DNA of 64,000 nucleotides from assembly GCA_944323775.1 (NCBI GenBank), contig CALUTT010000018.1, positions 1 to 64,000 on the forward strand, written 5' to 3'. This DNA comes from an uncultured Bacteroidales bacterium (GTDB lineage: Bacteria > Bacteroidota > Bacteroidia > Bacteroidales > UBA932). Each line of letters begins with the position of its first letter. The stretch's first letter is position 1. The notes below the pieces were generated by a model. The model ran no database searches. It was not told where the DNA came from and saw nothing but the letters and a program-made list of their open reading frames with translations. Of the stretch, positions 9,064-16,830 are shown piece by piece. A program made the translations under genes and the position numbers.

Positions 9064-12000
9064 AAGCGGGGAATCGGGGCATATCTTCTTTTTCCGTGCT
9101 TCTGCTGATGGCCGTCACGGCCATTGTCGGAGCAGGGTGCTTCTCGATGCTCCGGGTCCAGTACACGCCTTCTTCTCCCGAAAGGACGGTTTCCGTGTCG
9201 TTCTCGTATCCCGGGGCGTCCGCCCGTGTCGTGGAGGCCGAAGTTACCGCGGTGCTGGAGGGTGTGCTGTCGAACATCAGGGGATGCCGGTCGGTATCTT
9301 CCGTTTCACGGGCCGACGGCGGTACCATAAGCCTTGAATTCGGCCGCAATGCCGACCTCCAGGCTGTCCGCTTCGAGATGGCGTCGTACATCCGGAACAT
9401 ATATTCCTCCCTTCCCGACGACTGCACCTATCCCGAAATATCCCTCAGCTCTTCGGGCCAGAGATCCCAGACCGCAATATCGTTCAACATACTGAGCAGC
9501 CTTCCGTCCAAGGACATAGCCTCGTTTGTGGAGGACCGCCTGATATATCCGATTTCGGCCATAGACGGTGTCGAGGATGTGAGTTTCCATGGATACACCC
9601 CGTACGAGTGGGTGATAACCTTCGACTACGACAAGACCCTGAGTCTGGGGATAAGCGCAAGCGACATCGCGGCGGCTTTCAACAGCCAGTACTCGAGCCA
9701 GATGCTCGGCATGACTTCCATTGGACCGATGCGCTATGCCGTCAAGCTCAAGAGCAGGACGACTCCGGATCTGGGAATGATTCCCGTAAAGAACGTGGAG
9801 GGAAGGATCGTGAGGCTCGGTGACATAGCTCAGATGCGCTATCAGGAGTCCCAGCCTACGAGCTATTTCCGCATAAACGGCCTCAACACCCTGAGCCTTT
9901 CGGTAGGGGTCGGCTCCGATGTCAACCTGATAAATGTGGTGGATGCCGTCAAGGCGAAGATCCGGGAACTTGAACCGACCTTCCCACGTGAAATATCCGT
10001 GTCCGTAAACTATGACTCGTCGGAGTACATAGGCAACGAACTGCACAAAATATATGTCCGTACCCTTCTCTGCCTGCTGCTACTGCTCGTGTTCACTCTC
10101 CTGCTGAACAGGTCATGGCGCTATATGCTGCTGGTGGCCATATCGCTTGCCGTGGATATACTCATAGCGGTATGCCTGTACTGGATAGTCGGACTGGAGA
10201 TACACATCTATACCCTGGCCGGGGTGACGGTGTCGCTGGGCATAATCATCGACAACACCATAGTCATGGTGGACCACTACTCCCGTTACCGCAACCGCAG
10301 CGTGTTCCCGGCTCTGCTGAGTGCGGTGCTGACTACGGTGGCATCGCTGCTCGCGATTTTCCTGCTTCCGGAATCCGAACGCGCGAGCCTCGTGGAGTTC
10401 TCCCTTGCAATCGTCATAAACCTGTGCGTGTCGCTGCTGGTTTCGTACCTGTTCATCCCTGCGCTGCTGGACTATCTTCCCGTCAGCTACGACAGCTCCG
10501 GAGTCCGCCACGCACGCCGGCTCCGCAGGATCGCCCGCTGGAATTTCCGCTACCGCTCTTATGTGAACTGGGGACTTGCGCACCGCTGGGTTCCTGCCAT
10601 GGTCCTGGTCGCCTCTTTCGGAATCCCGACCTGCCTGCTTCCGGATGACGTTTCCTGGAAGCCCTATTCGGAGAACCGCAAGCTGATAGACAGTGTCCTC
10701 GGATCGAGTTTCGCACTGTTCCACAAGGCTATGGACCGTTCGGACTTCTACCGCGAACCGCAGAGGCCGTGTCTGACCATCTCCGCCGGCATGCCGGAGG
10801 GCTGCACGGTTGCGCAGCTGAACGAGGTGATGATGGCCATGGAGAACTATCTCAGTTCGATAAGGGAGATAGAGACTTTCGAGACAGGCATCTACTCGTC
10901 TACTGAAGGCACCATCCAGGTGTATTTCAAGCCTGAATTCGAGAACACCTCCCTGCCTTCAATCATCAAGGGCGATGTCATAGTGATGGCCGCGAGCTTC
11001 GGAGGCGCCAACTGGTCTGTCTACGGAATAGACGACAGGGGCTTCAGCAACCGTGTCATCTCGGACTACAAGAGCTCAGGCATCTGCCTGAGCGGCTACA
11101 ACTACGACAGGCTGATATCGTACGCTGACACCCTGATAGCCAGGATGAAGCTCAACCGGAGGATCTCGGACCCCGAAATATGGGGCGGACGTTTCAGCAT
11201 GTACCAGAGGCCTCAGACCGAGTTCAACATGAATTATGACTTCGAGGCGCTTGCTGCTCTGGGAATCAGCCCCTACGAGTACTATTCGTCGCTGTACTCG
11301 CCCCTGTTCGATTCCTATGCCCAGTCCATCCCCTATGATGGCGGATATGTGGACGTGCGCATCGAGTCTTCGGCCAAGGGGCTGATGGACCTGTGGCATG
11401 TCGAGAATGCTTCGGTCGAGGTGGGAGAGGGGCGCATGAAGCTTGCCGAGATAGGCAGTATCCACAAGGAAAGGACGGCGCTTCCCATAAACAAGGAGAA
11501 GCAGTCCTATGCGGTTACCGTGGTCTTCAACTATCTCGGCCCGTATCAGATGCAGAAGAATTTCACTGCGGAGATGGTTGAGTATATGAACGGGGAAGTG
11601 CTTCCTCTGGGATATCTTGCCGAGACTGATTCCGGAGGATGGTTCTATGACAACCAGGACAAGTATGCTGCGCTGATCCTGCTTGTGATAGCCGGCATAT
11701 TCGTGATATGCGCAGTGCATTTCAACTCCCTGCGCTATCCGTTTTCCATCATCCTGCTGATACCCGTGTCCTTCATAGGGGTGTTCCTCGTGTTCGGCCT
11801 CAGCGATCTCGCTTTCGACAAGGGTGGTTTCGCGTCCTTCGTGATGCTGAGCGGAATCACGGTCAACGCCGGGATATACCTCGTTTCCGCCATGCTTGCC
11901 GAAAGGGGAGTGGACGGAACCCTCAATGCCCGCCTGAGGGCCTATATACGGGCGTTCAACAAAAAGATAGTGCCCATATCCCTTACGATACTCTCGTCCA

Positions 12001-12194
12001 TACTCGGTCTCGTACCGTTCCTGTTCGACGGACCGTCGGAAGTGTTCTGGTTCAACTTTGCGGTCGGTACCATTACCGGACTGGCCTTCTCTGTCATAGC
12101 CCTGGTCTTCTATCTGCCCGTCTTCGCGCTCAGGCGGCCTTCCCGTCATGGACGCAGGCATGGCAGGGTCGCTGCGGATTCTGCCGGAAAGTAG
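9060..12194 (+). CDS. RND efflux permease, second of two
   Basis: 1044 aa. Starts with GTG overlapping the previous stop (GTGA). Same duplicated helix-porter architecture as its neighbour, but clearly diverged. TM4 reads IDN (Asp398, Asn399) followed by TIVMVDH. TM10 reads GITVNAGIYLVSAM with Asn936 at the AcrB Lys position and no acidic residue following. Two different permeases behind a single adaptor and TolC resemble the MdtB-MdtC arrangement, where the subunits form mixed trimers. The weaker TM10 conservation makes a helper role for this subunit possible (inference). Confidence 0.85.
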   Translation: MKAGNRGISSFSVLLLMAVTAIVGAGCFSMLRVQYTPSSPERTVSVSFSYPGASARVVEAEVTAVLEGVLSNIRGCRSVSSVSRADGGTISLEFGRNADLQAVRFEMASYIRNIYSSLPDDCTYPEISLSSSGQRSQTAISFNILSSLPSKDIASFVEDRLIYPISAIDGVEDVSFHGYTPYEWVITFDYDKTLSLGISASDIAAAFNSQYSSQMLGMTSIGPMRYAVKLKSRTTPDLGMIPVKNVEGRIVRLGDIAQMRYQESQPTSYFRINGLNTLSLSVGVGSDVNLINVVDAVKAKIRELEPTFPREISVSVNYDSSEYIGNELHKIYVRTLLCLLLLLVFTLLLNRSWRYMLLVAISLAVDILIAVCLYWIVGLEIHIYTLAGVTVSLGIIIDNTIVMVDHYSRYRNRSVFPALLSAVLTTVASLLAIFLLPESERASLVEFSLAIVINLCVSLLVSYLFIPALLDYLPVSYDSSGVRHARRLRRIARWNFRYRSYVNWGLAHRWVPAMVLVASFGIPTCLLPDDVSWKPYSENRKLIDSVLGSSFALFHKAMDRSDFYREPQRPCLTISAGMPEGCTVAQLNEVMMAMENYLSSIREIETFETGIYSSTEGTIQVYFKPEFENTSLPSIIKGDVIVMAASFGGANWSVYGIDDRGFSNRVISDYKSSGICLSGYNYDRLISYADTLIARMKLNRRISDPEIWGGRFSMYQRPQTEFNMNYDFEALAALGISPYEYYSSLYSPLFDSYAQSIPYDGGYVDVRIESSAKGLMDLWHVENASVEVGEGRMKLAEIGSIHKERTALPINKEKQSYAVTVVFNYLGPYQMQKNFTAEMVEYMNGEVLPLGYLAETDSGGWFYDNQDKYAALILLVIAGIFVICAVHFNSLRYPFSIILLIPVSFIGVFLVFGLSDLAFDKGGFASFVMLSGITVNAGIYLVSAMLAERGVDGTLNARLRAYIRAFNKKIVPISLTILSSILGLVPFLFDGPSEVFWFNFAVGTITGLAFSVIALVFYLPVFALRRPSRHGRRHGRVAADSAGK

Positions 12195-12202
12195 TATATT
12201 TG
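12195..12202 (+). promoter_or_regulatory. -7 promoter element before folE
   Basis: TATATTTG is an exact TAnnTTTG match only 4 nt before the folE ATG. No good TTTG is found at the expected -33 distance. If active, the transcript would start at or next to the start codon. Confidence 0.45.
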
Positions 12203-12206
12203 CGCC

Positions 12207-12788
12207 ATGATTTCAGAACAGAAGGCAAAGGAGGACATACGTGAGCTCCTCGAATACATAGGTGAGGACCCCGACAGGGTAGGCCTCAGGGAGACTCCTG
12301 ACAGGATGCTCAGGATGTTCAGGGAGATTTTCCGGGGCTATGACCCCGGGGCTGCCCCGGAGATAACTACATTCCCGAACGGACAGGACGGGATAGTGTA
12401 TGACAACATGGTCGTCGACAGCGGTACTTTCTATTCTCTATGCGAGCATCACTGCCGGACCTTTTTCGGCGAATACTGGTTCGCCTACCTTCCCAATCCC
12501 AAGGGCCGCATACTCGGCCTGTCCAAAATAGGCCGGGTCGTGGACTATTGTGCGGCCCGCCTGCAGGTTCAGGAGAGGCTCGTGCATGATGTCGTGGAGA
12601 TGCTCACACAAGCTCTCGGAGAGGAGAACCCTCCTTTCGGAATGGCCCTTATGATGAAGGGCCGGCACATGTGCAAGGAGGCGCGCGGGGCGAGGAAAAG
12701 CGGCATGATGACCACTACCTATCTCACAGGAGCCTTCCGCAAGAGCGCCCAGGTGCGTGCGGAGTTCCTCTCGTATGTCAAGGAGTGA
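12207..12788 (+). CDS. folE: GTP cyclohydrolase I
   Basis: 193 aa, converts GTP to dihydroneopterin triphosphate, the shared precursor of folate, biopterin and queuosine. Zinc and catalytic residues are present: Cys79 and His81-His82 in SLCEHHCRTFFG, and Cys156 in GRHMCKEARG. Residues 96-110 hold the GLSKIGRVVDYCA signature. The length fits the core enzyme without a long N-terminal arm. It lies across a convergent gap from the minus-strand genes that include queD and PTPS-III, whose substrate it makes. Confidence 0.95.
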   Translation: MISEQKAKEDIRELLEYIGEDPDRVGLRETPDRMLRMFREIFRGYDPGAAPEITTFPNGQDGIVYDNMVVDSGTFYSLCEHHCRTFFGEYWFAYLPNPKGRILGLSKIGRVVDYCAARLQVQERLVHDVVEMLTQALGEENPPFGMALMMKGRHMCKEARGARKSGMMTTTYLTGAFRKSAQVRAEFLSYVKE

Positions 12789-12803
12789 GGGTCTGAGTTG
12801 GCG

Positions 12804-12816
12804 CCGGAGCCTCCGG
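12804..12816. terminator. Small hairpin between convergent folE and SDR gene
   Basis: Perfect 5-bp GC stem (CCGGA / TCCGG) with a 3-nt loop in the 29-nt gap between two convergent genes. There is no T-run on either side, so it is at best a weak or factor-assisted stop. Confidence 0.3.
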
Positions 12817-12817
12817 A

Positions 12818-13612
12818 CTACAGTTTGTAGTAGAGCGAAAGCACCCTGGCGAACAGTTTCTTTGGAAGCAGGGTCTTTGCGAGCACGGAGAGTTTCTGCA
12901 GCGGTGACGCTATTATGTAGCTGTATGCGGGGTTGTCCTTGCGCACGATGGAGCAGATCTTCCTTGCCAGCACTTCGGGCTTCAGCCCGCCCTTTTCGTC
13001 CTTCTCTATGCTCTGCATCGAACGTGAGTATGAGGGGTATGCTTCCAACGCCTGCGGGTCGCTGACGCATTTGCGTGTTGCGGTGAAGTTGGTCGAGAAG
13101 TCTCCCGGCTCTATGACCACCACCTTCACACCGAAGCCCTGCAGCTCCAGGCGGAGAGCCTCGCAGTAGCCTTCTATCGCGAATTTTGAGGCTGAATACA
13201 GTCCCTGGTACGGCAGGCCCATGAGGCCGCCTATGGAACTGATGCATATTATCTTCCCTCCGCCCTGAAGGCGCATCTGGGGAACGACCCAGTGCAGGAA
13301 CCTCACCATTCCCATCCAGTTAACGTCCATCTGGCGCCTGGCGTCTTCAAGGGTGCTGAATTCCAGCGGTCCCCCTATTCCCATTCCGGCATTGTTGATG
13401 AACACGTCGATGCGGCCTTCGGTGTCGGTCACCCTCCTTACTGCCGCCTCCACCTGCGCGTCGTCGCTCGCGTCGGCCTTGATGTACGTCACGCCGGGGA
13501 TGAATTCCCTGGCGTTCCTGTGGGTCCCGTAGACCTTGTGCCCTTCGGCGGAGAGGGCTTCGGCCATTGCCTTGCCGAAGCCTGAACTTATGCCTGTGAT
13601 CAGGATTACCAT
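12818..13612 (-). CDS. SDR-family oxidoreductase, candidate 3-ketosphinganine reductase
   Basis: 264 aa classical short-chain dehydrogenase. The cofactor loop TGISSGFG spans residues 6-13; NNAG is at 73-76; Ser125/126, Tyr139 and Lys143 (YSASK) form the catalytic set; a PG motif follows the active site. Arg/Asn after the second strand (THRN) favours NADPH. It begins 11 nt after the serine palmitoyltransferase gene on the same strand, the expected position for the enzyme reducing 3-ketosphinganine to sphinganine. That function is inferred from context only; many SDRs look alike. Confidence 0.75.
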   Translation of the reverse strand: MVILITGISSGFGKAMAEALSAEGHKVYGTHRNAREFIPGVTYIKADASDDAQVEAAVRRVTDTEGRIDVFINNAGMGIGGPLEFSTLEDARRQMDVNWMGMVRFLHWVVPQMRLQGGGKIICISSIGGLMGLPYQGLYSASKFAIEGYCEALRLELQGFGVKVVVIEPGDFSTNFTATRKCVSDPQALEAYPSYSRSMQSIEKDEKGGLKPEVLARKICSIVRKDNPAYSYIIASPLQKLSVLAKTLLPKKLFARVLSLYYKL

Positions 13613-13623
13613 TGCCGATGCCT

Positions 13624-14817
13624 TTATGCGATGACTCCGAGATTCCTGAATATCGACGTGAGTTTCTCCACGGCTTCATCGACCTGCTCCCTGGTGTGGG
13701 TTGCCATGAGCGCGAAGCGTATCAGGGTGTCGTTCTCAGGTACGGCCGGAGCGATGACGGGGGTTATGAAGATTCCTTCGTCGTATGCCATGCGTACGAT
13801 CTTCATGGCCTTGAGTGTATCGCGCACGAAAAGCGGTATGATGGGCGACTGTGTGTGCCCCGTGTCGAATCCGTTGTCCTTGAATGCCTTCTGGGCATAT
13901 CTTGTCACATCCCAAAGGTGTTCCCTGCGTTCGGGCTCTTCTATCATTATGTCCAGGGCTCTTGAAGCCGCGGCGACCGCCGCAGGAGTCATTGATGCGC
14001 TGAATATCAGAGAACGGGACTTGTGCTTGAGGAAGTTGATTATGTCATTGCTGCCTGCGATGAATCCCCCCAGGGAACCGAAACTCTTGGAGAAGGTACC
14101 CATTATAAGATCTACCTTGTCCGTGAGACCGAAATGGCTGGCCGTTCCGGAGCCGTTCTCTCCGATGACACCTAGTCCGTGTGCATCGTCCACCATAATC
14201 GAAACGTTGTATTTTTCGGCAAGTTCGACCATCTTCGGAAGCGGGGCGATGTCTCCCTCCATTGAGTAAACACCGTCGACGACTATGAGCTTTGGTGCGT
14301 CTATGGGTGTGTGGCTTAGCTTCTTGTCGAGGTCGTCCATGTCGTTGTGGGAGAATTTGCGAACATCGGCGAATCCGAGTCGGCTGCCGTCGATTATGCA
14401 GGCGTGGTCAAGCGCATCGAGAAAGGTGTATCCTCCATGGAAGCCCAGGCTGCTTACGACTCCGAGGTTGACCTGGAATCCTGTGCTGTATGTTACTGCT
14501 GCATCCTTGCCCACGAATCTGGCAAGTTTGGCTTCAAGCTCTTCATGTATGTCGAGGGTGCCGTTGAGGAAACGGCTGCCGGAGCAGCTTGTCCCGTATT
14601 TTCTGATGGCGGCGATGGCCGCTTCCTTGAGTCTTGGATCGTCGGAGAGCCCGAGGTACGAGTTGGAGCCGAACATCAGGACTTTCCGTCCGTCAGCCAT
14701 GGTCACTACCGGGTCCTGCCCGGACGATATGGGACGGTAATAGGGATAGATTCCCATAGCCTCAATTTGCTGAGGCACTGTGTACTGAGCACAGATTTCT
14801 TTCAATGTACTCTTCAT
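13624..14817 (-). CDS. spt: Serine palmitoyltransferase-like alpha-oxoamine synthase
   Basis: 397 aa, PLP-dependent fold type I enzyme of the alpha-oxoamine synthase family. Lys244 in GTFSKSFGSLGG binds PLP, with Asp210 and His213 in VDDAHGLGVIG. The family also includes BioF (KAPA synthase) and Kbl. The SPT assignment rests on overall resemblance to Bacteroidota serine palmitoyltransferases, the length near 395 aa, the absence of bio genes and an adjacent SDR. It would condense L-serine with a fatty acyl-CoA to 3-ketosphinganine, the first step of sphingolipid synthesis. Confidence 0.8.
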   Translation of the reverse strand: MKSTLKEICAQYTVPQQIEAMGIYPYYRPISSGQDPVVTMADGRKVLMFGSNSYLGLSDDPRLKEAAIAAIRKYGTSCSGSRFLNGTLDIHEELEAKLARFVGKDAAVTYSTGFQVNLGVVSSLGFHGGYTFLDALDHACIIDGSRLGFADVRKFSHNDMDDLDKKLSHTPIDAPKLIVVDGVYSMEGDIAPLPKMVELAEKYNVSIMVDDAHGLGVIGENGSGTASHFGLTDKVDLIMGTFSKSFGSLGGFIAGSNDIINFLKHKSRSLIFSASMTPAAVAAASRALDIMIEEPERREHLWDVTRYAQKAFKDNGFDTGHTQSPIIPLFVRDTLKAMKIVRMAYDEGIFITPVIAPAVPENDTLIRFALMATHTREQVDEAVEKLTSIFRNLGVIA

Positions 14818-14861
14818 CGGAATAGGTTTTAGTCAAACAGACGGCCCAATGCCGCCGACGG

Positions 14862-14869
14862 CAAAGATA
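14862..14869 (-). promoter_or_regulatory. -7 promoter element before spt
   Basis: On the minus strand TATCTTTG matches TAnnTTTG exactly and lies 44 nt upstream of the spt start, in the 61-nt gap after the HI0933-type gene. It may give spt and the SDR gene a promoter separate from the upstream queD operon. The -33 element is unclear. Confidence 0.5.
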
Positions 14870-14878
14870 GTGAAAAAA

Positions 14879-16084
14879 TTACAAATGTTCCGATGCGAGC
14901 CATGCGGTGGACCATGCGGCCTGGAGATTGAATCCTCCGGTGATGGCGTCGATGTCGAGGGCTTCGCCGGCAAAGAACAGTCCTGGGCATATCCTGCTTT
15001 CGAGGCTCGAAGGGTCCACGCCTGTCAGGCTCACCCCTCCGCAGGTCACGAATTCCTCCTTGAAGCGTGCTCTGCCGCAGATGGAATAGCGGTCGTCCGA
15101 CAGGGTTGCGCAGATTTTCCCGAGTCCCGCCTTAGGGGTCTCCGCCCAGCGCACAGTTTGGTCCTGTCCGGCCCTTGTCAGGATGTGTCTCCACAGCCGG
15201 TCGCTCAGCCCGTCGGGACGTGCTCCGGCAAGCGTTTTCCTGCCTGCGGCGGCCGCGAGGGAGTATACGGTCTGCCTTGTGCCGGACTCGTCCATGCCTG
15301 TCCAGTTGATGGACAGGGTGCCGCGGTAGCCGTTGTGCGCGAGTTCCCGGGCGGCGTATGACGACAGTTTCAGGGTCGCTGGCCCGCTGACTCCCCAGTC
15401 GGTTATGAGCAGCGTCCCGCGGCTCTGGATTTTGGTACCGTCTAGACGCAGCAGGGCGTCTTCCACTACTGTGCCCATAAGGCTTTTGAGTCCATGGTCA
15501 TCCAGTTTCAGCGTGAACAGGGACGGAATGGTGTCCGTGACTTCCTGCCCTTCCGGGAGCATGTCCGCGAGCGTCTGTCGGGAGCTTCCGCCACAGCAGA
15601 GCACGACCCGGTCGGCGGTCTCGCTGCAGGCGCTGCCGAAGCTTATGAACAGGCTGCCCTGCCCGGCTCTGATGCTGGTAGCCTTCATGCCGCATCGGAG
15701 CTCGATCCCGCTGCTTTCCATCAGGTTTCTCAGGCAGCGTACGATCTGCATGGCGTCCTGGCTCTTAGGGAAAACGCATCCGTCTTCCTGTACGGTCAGC
15801 CTGACTCCCTGAGCCTCGAACCAGGTCATGGTGTCGTCCTGGCTGAATGAGTACAGTGCCCGTTTCATCAGCCTTTCGCCGCGAGGGTATGCCTCGGATA
15901 ACCTGCTGACCGAGGCGAAGGTGTTGGTCAGGTTGCACCTGCCGCCTCCTGTCAGGGCAAGTTTTGCCATGGGTGTCCTGCCCGCTTCGTAGACGCTGAC
16001 TTTCCAGTCGGGATGCCTGAGTTTAGTGACGACGGCACAGAAGCATCCTGCGGCACCTCCTCCTATGATGGCGACCCTCTTCAC
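14879..16084 (-). CDS. HI0933-family FAD-dependent oxidoreductase (YhiN-like)
   Basis: About 401 aa. The N-terminus has the dinucleotide-binding motif VAIIGGGAAG, then LTGGGRCNLTN, characteristic of HI0933/YhiN flavoproteins. Near the C-terminus TCGGVSLTGVDPSSLESR and GLFFAGEALDIDAITGGFNLQAAW complete the FAD-binding signature. GTG at 16084 is chosen: it places the Rossmann motif at residue 4 and makes a GTGA overlap with the PTPS gene upstream. The family's reaction is not established; some members are annotated as aminoacetone oxidases. Linkage to pterin genes is noted but unexplained. Confidence 0.85.
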   Translation of the reverse strand: MKRVAIIGGGAAGCFCAVVTKLRHPDWKVSVYEAGRTPMAKLALTGGGRCNLTNTFASVSRLSEAYPRGERLMKRALYSFSQDDTMTWFEAQGVRLTVQEDGCVFPKSQDAMQIVRCLRNLMESSGIELRCGMKATSIRAGQGSLFISFGSACSETADRVVLCCGGSSRQTLADMLPEGQEVTDTIPSLFTLKLDDHGLKSLMGTVVEDALLRLDGTKIQSRGTLLITDWGVSGPATLKLSSYAARELAHNGYRGTLSINWTGMDESGTRQTVYSLAAAAGRKTLAGARPDGLSDRLWRHILTRAGQDQTVRWAETPKAGLGKICATLSDDRYSICGRARFKEEFVTCGGVSLTGVDPSSLESRICPGLFFAGEALDIDAITGGFNLQAAWSTAWLASEHL

Positions 16085-16413
16085 GGTTTTTCGTAACTGG
16101 CTTCGGCTCCTTCGTATTCCTCCACATCCACTCGGAAGCACTTGTCCACGTGTTCGCATATCCAGCGGGCGAGATTTTCGGTAGAGGGGTTGCAGGGAAG
16201 CACCTCGTTGAGGTTTCGGTGGTCGAGCTTGTCGCGGAGAAACTTCTCTATCTGCAGGAAGTCAACGAGAAGACCGTCTTCGTCGAGCGCGTCTCCGCAG
16301 CAGTGGACGGTGATTTTCCAGTTGTGCCCGTGCATGGGTTCGGCCGTTCCGGATGCCTTGAACGCCAGGCTGTGCGCGGCGCTTACGCTTACTGTCTTCT
16401 TTACTCTGTACAT
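16081..16413 (-). CDS. PTPS-III type 6-pyruvoyl-tetrahydropterin synthase homologue
   Basis: 110 aa COG0720 (T-fold) protein. Zinc ligands are His14 and His28/His30 in HGHN. Instead of the catalytic Cys of QueD it has Glu25 in the pattern E-x-x-H-G-H (EPMHGH), the published signature of PTPS-III enzymes. These cleave dihydroneopterin triphosphate to 6-hydroxymethyl-dihydropterin and can replace FolB in folate synthesis. It overlaps the queD paralogue upstream by 13 nt and the flavoprotein gene downstream by 4 nt. The motif is seen directly; the folate role follows from the family. Confidence 0.82.
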   Translation of the reverse strand: MYRVKKTVSVSAAHSLAFKASGTAEPMHGHNWKITVHCCGDALDEDGLLVDFLQIEKFLRDKLDHRNLNEVLPCNPSTENLARWICEHVDKCFRVDVEEYEGAEASYEKP

Positions 16414-16751
16414 GTGTCTTTGTCCTTTACGTATATTGCCCTGTTGCCGTCAGTCTCCTCTACGCATACCTTGTAGCAGTTCGGGATTCTGGAGCAGATC
16501 CAGGCCGCGATGTTCTCGGAAGTAGGGTTGAAGGGGAGTATTTCATTGAGGTTGCGGTGGTCCAGTACGTCGCACACCCTATCCTTGACGAGGCGGAAGT
16601 CCGTCACCATGCCGTTGGCGTCGAGCTTTTCGGCGCGGCAGTGGACTTCTATCCTGTAGTTGTGTCCGTGCAGCCGGCTGCACGGGCTTGTGTAATCAAG
16701 CGAGAGGCTGTGTGCGGCTGCTATTTCGAATGTCTTGGAGATGTAGTACAT
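16401..16751 (-). CDS. queD: 6-carboxy-tetrahydropterin synthase
   Basis: 116 aa T-fold enzyme. His14, His28 and His30 bind zinc, and Cys24 gives the C-x-x-x-H-G-H pattern (CSRLHGH) typical of QueD. The catalytic DHRNLN segment is also present. It converts dihydroneopterin triphosphate to 6-carboxy-tetrahydropterin in queuosine synthesis. It is the first gene of a minus-strand operon and overlaps its paralogue by 13 nt. The tandem pair probably arose by duplication and split into a queuosine and a folate branch. Confidence 0.85.
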   Translation of the reverse strand: MYYISKTFEIAAAHSLSLDYTSPCSRLHGHNYRIEVHCRAEKLDANGMVTDFRLVKDRVCDVLDHRNLNEILPFNPTSENIAAWICSRIPNCYKVCVEETDGNRAIYVKDKDTCTE

Positions 16752-16774
16752 GGCTCAAAAATGATTCTGTCAGG

Positions 16775-16782
16775 CAAAAGTA
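16775..16782 (-). promoter_or_regulatory. -7 promoter element before queD
   Basis: Minus-strand TACTTTTG matches TAnnTTTG and lies 23 nt upstream of the queD ATG. It is arranged back to back with the aspS promoter. No clear -33 element. Confidence 0.45.
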
Positions 16783-16795
16783 CGGAATAAATTCA

Positions 16796-16803
16796 TATCT
16801 TTG
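16796..16803 (+). promoter_or_regulatory. -7 promoter element for the aspS-mur-thrA-dap operon
   Basis: TATCTTTG matches TAnnTTTG exactly, 27 nt before the aspS ATG. It is the only clear promoter in front of the ten-gene run ending near 28.3 kb. The -33 region is weak. Confidence 0.55.
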
Positions 16804-16830
16804 CTTTTTGGAAAAAACATAACATTCAAT

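Noticed and set aside
13624..14817. BioF (KAPA synthase) or Kbl for the alpha-oxoamine synthase
   Set aside because: No biotin or threonine degradation genes nearby, and sequence resemblance and the SDR neighbour favour SPT; not fully excluded.
16801..16830. TTG at 16801 as the aspS start
   Set aside because: It overlaps the -7 promoter element and adds residues not typical of AspRS; ATG 16831 fits.
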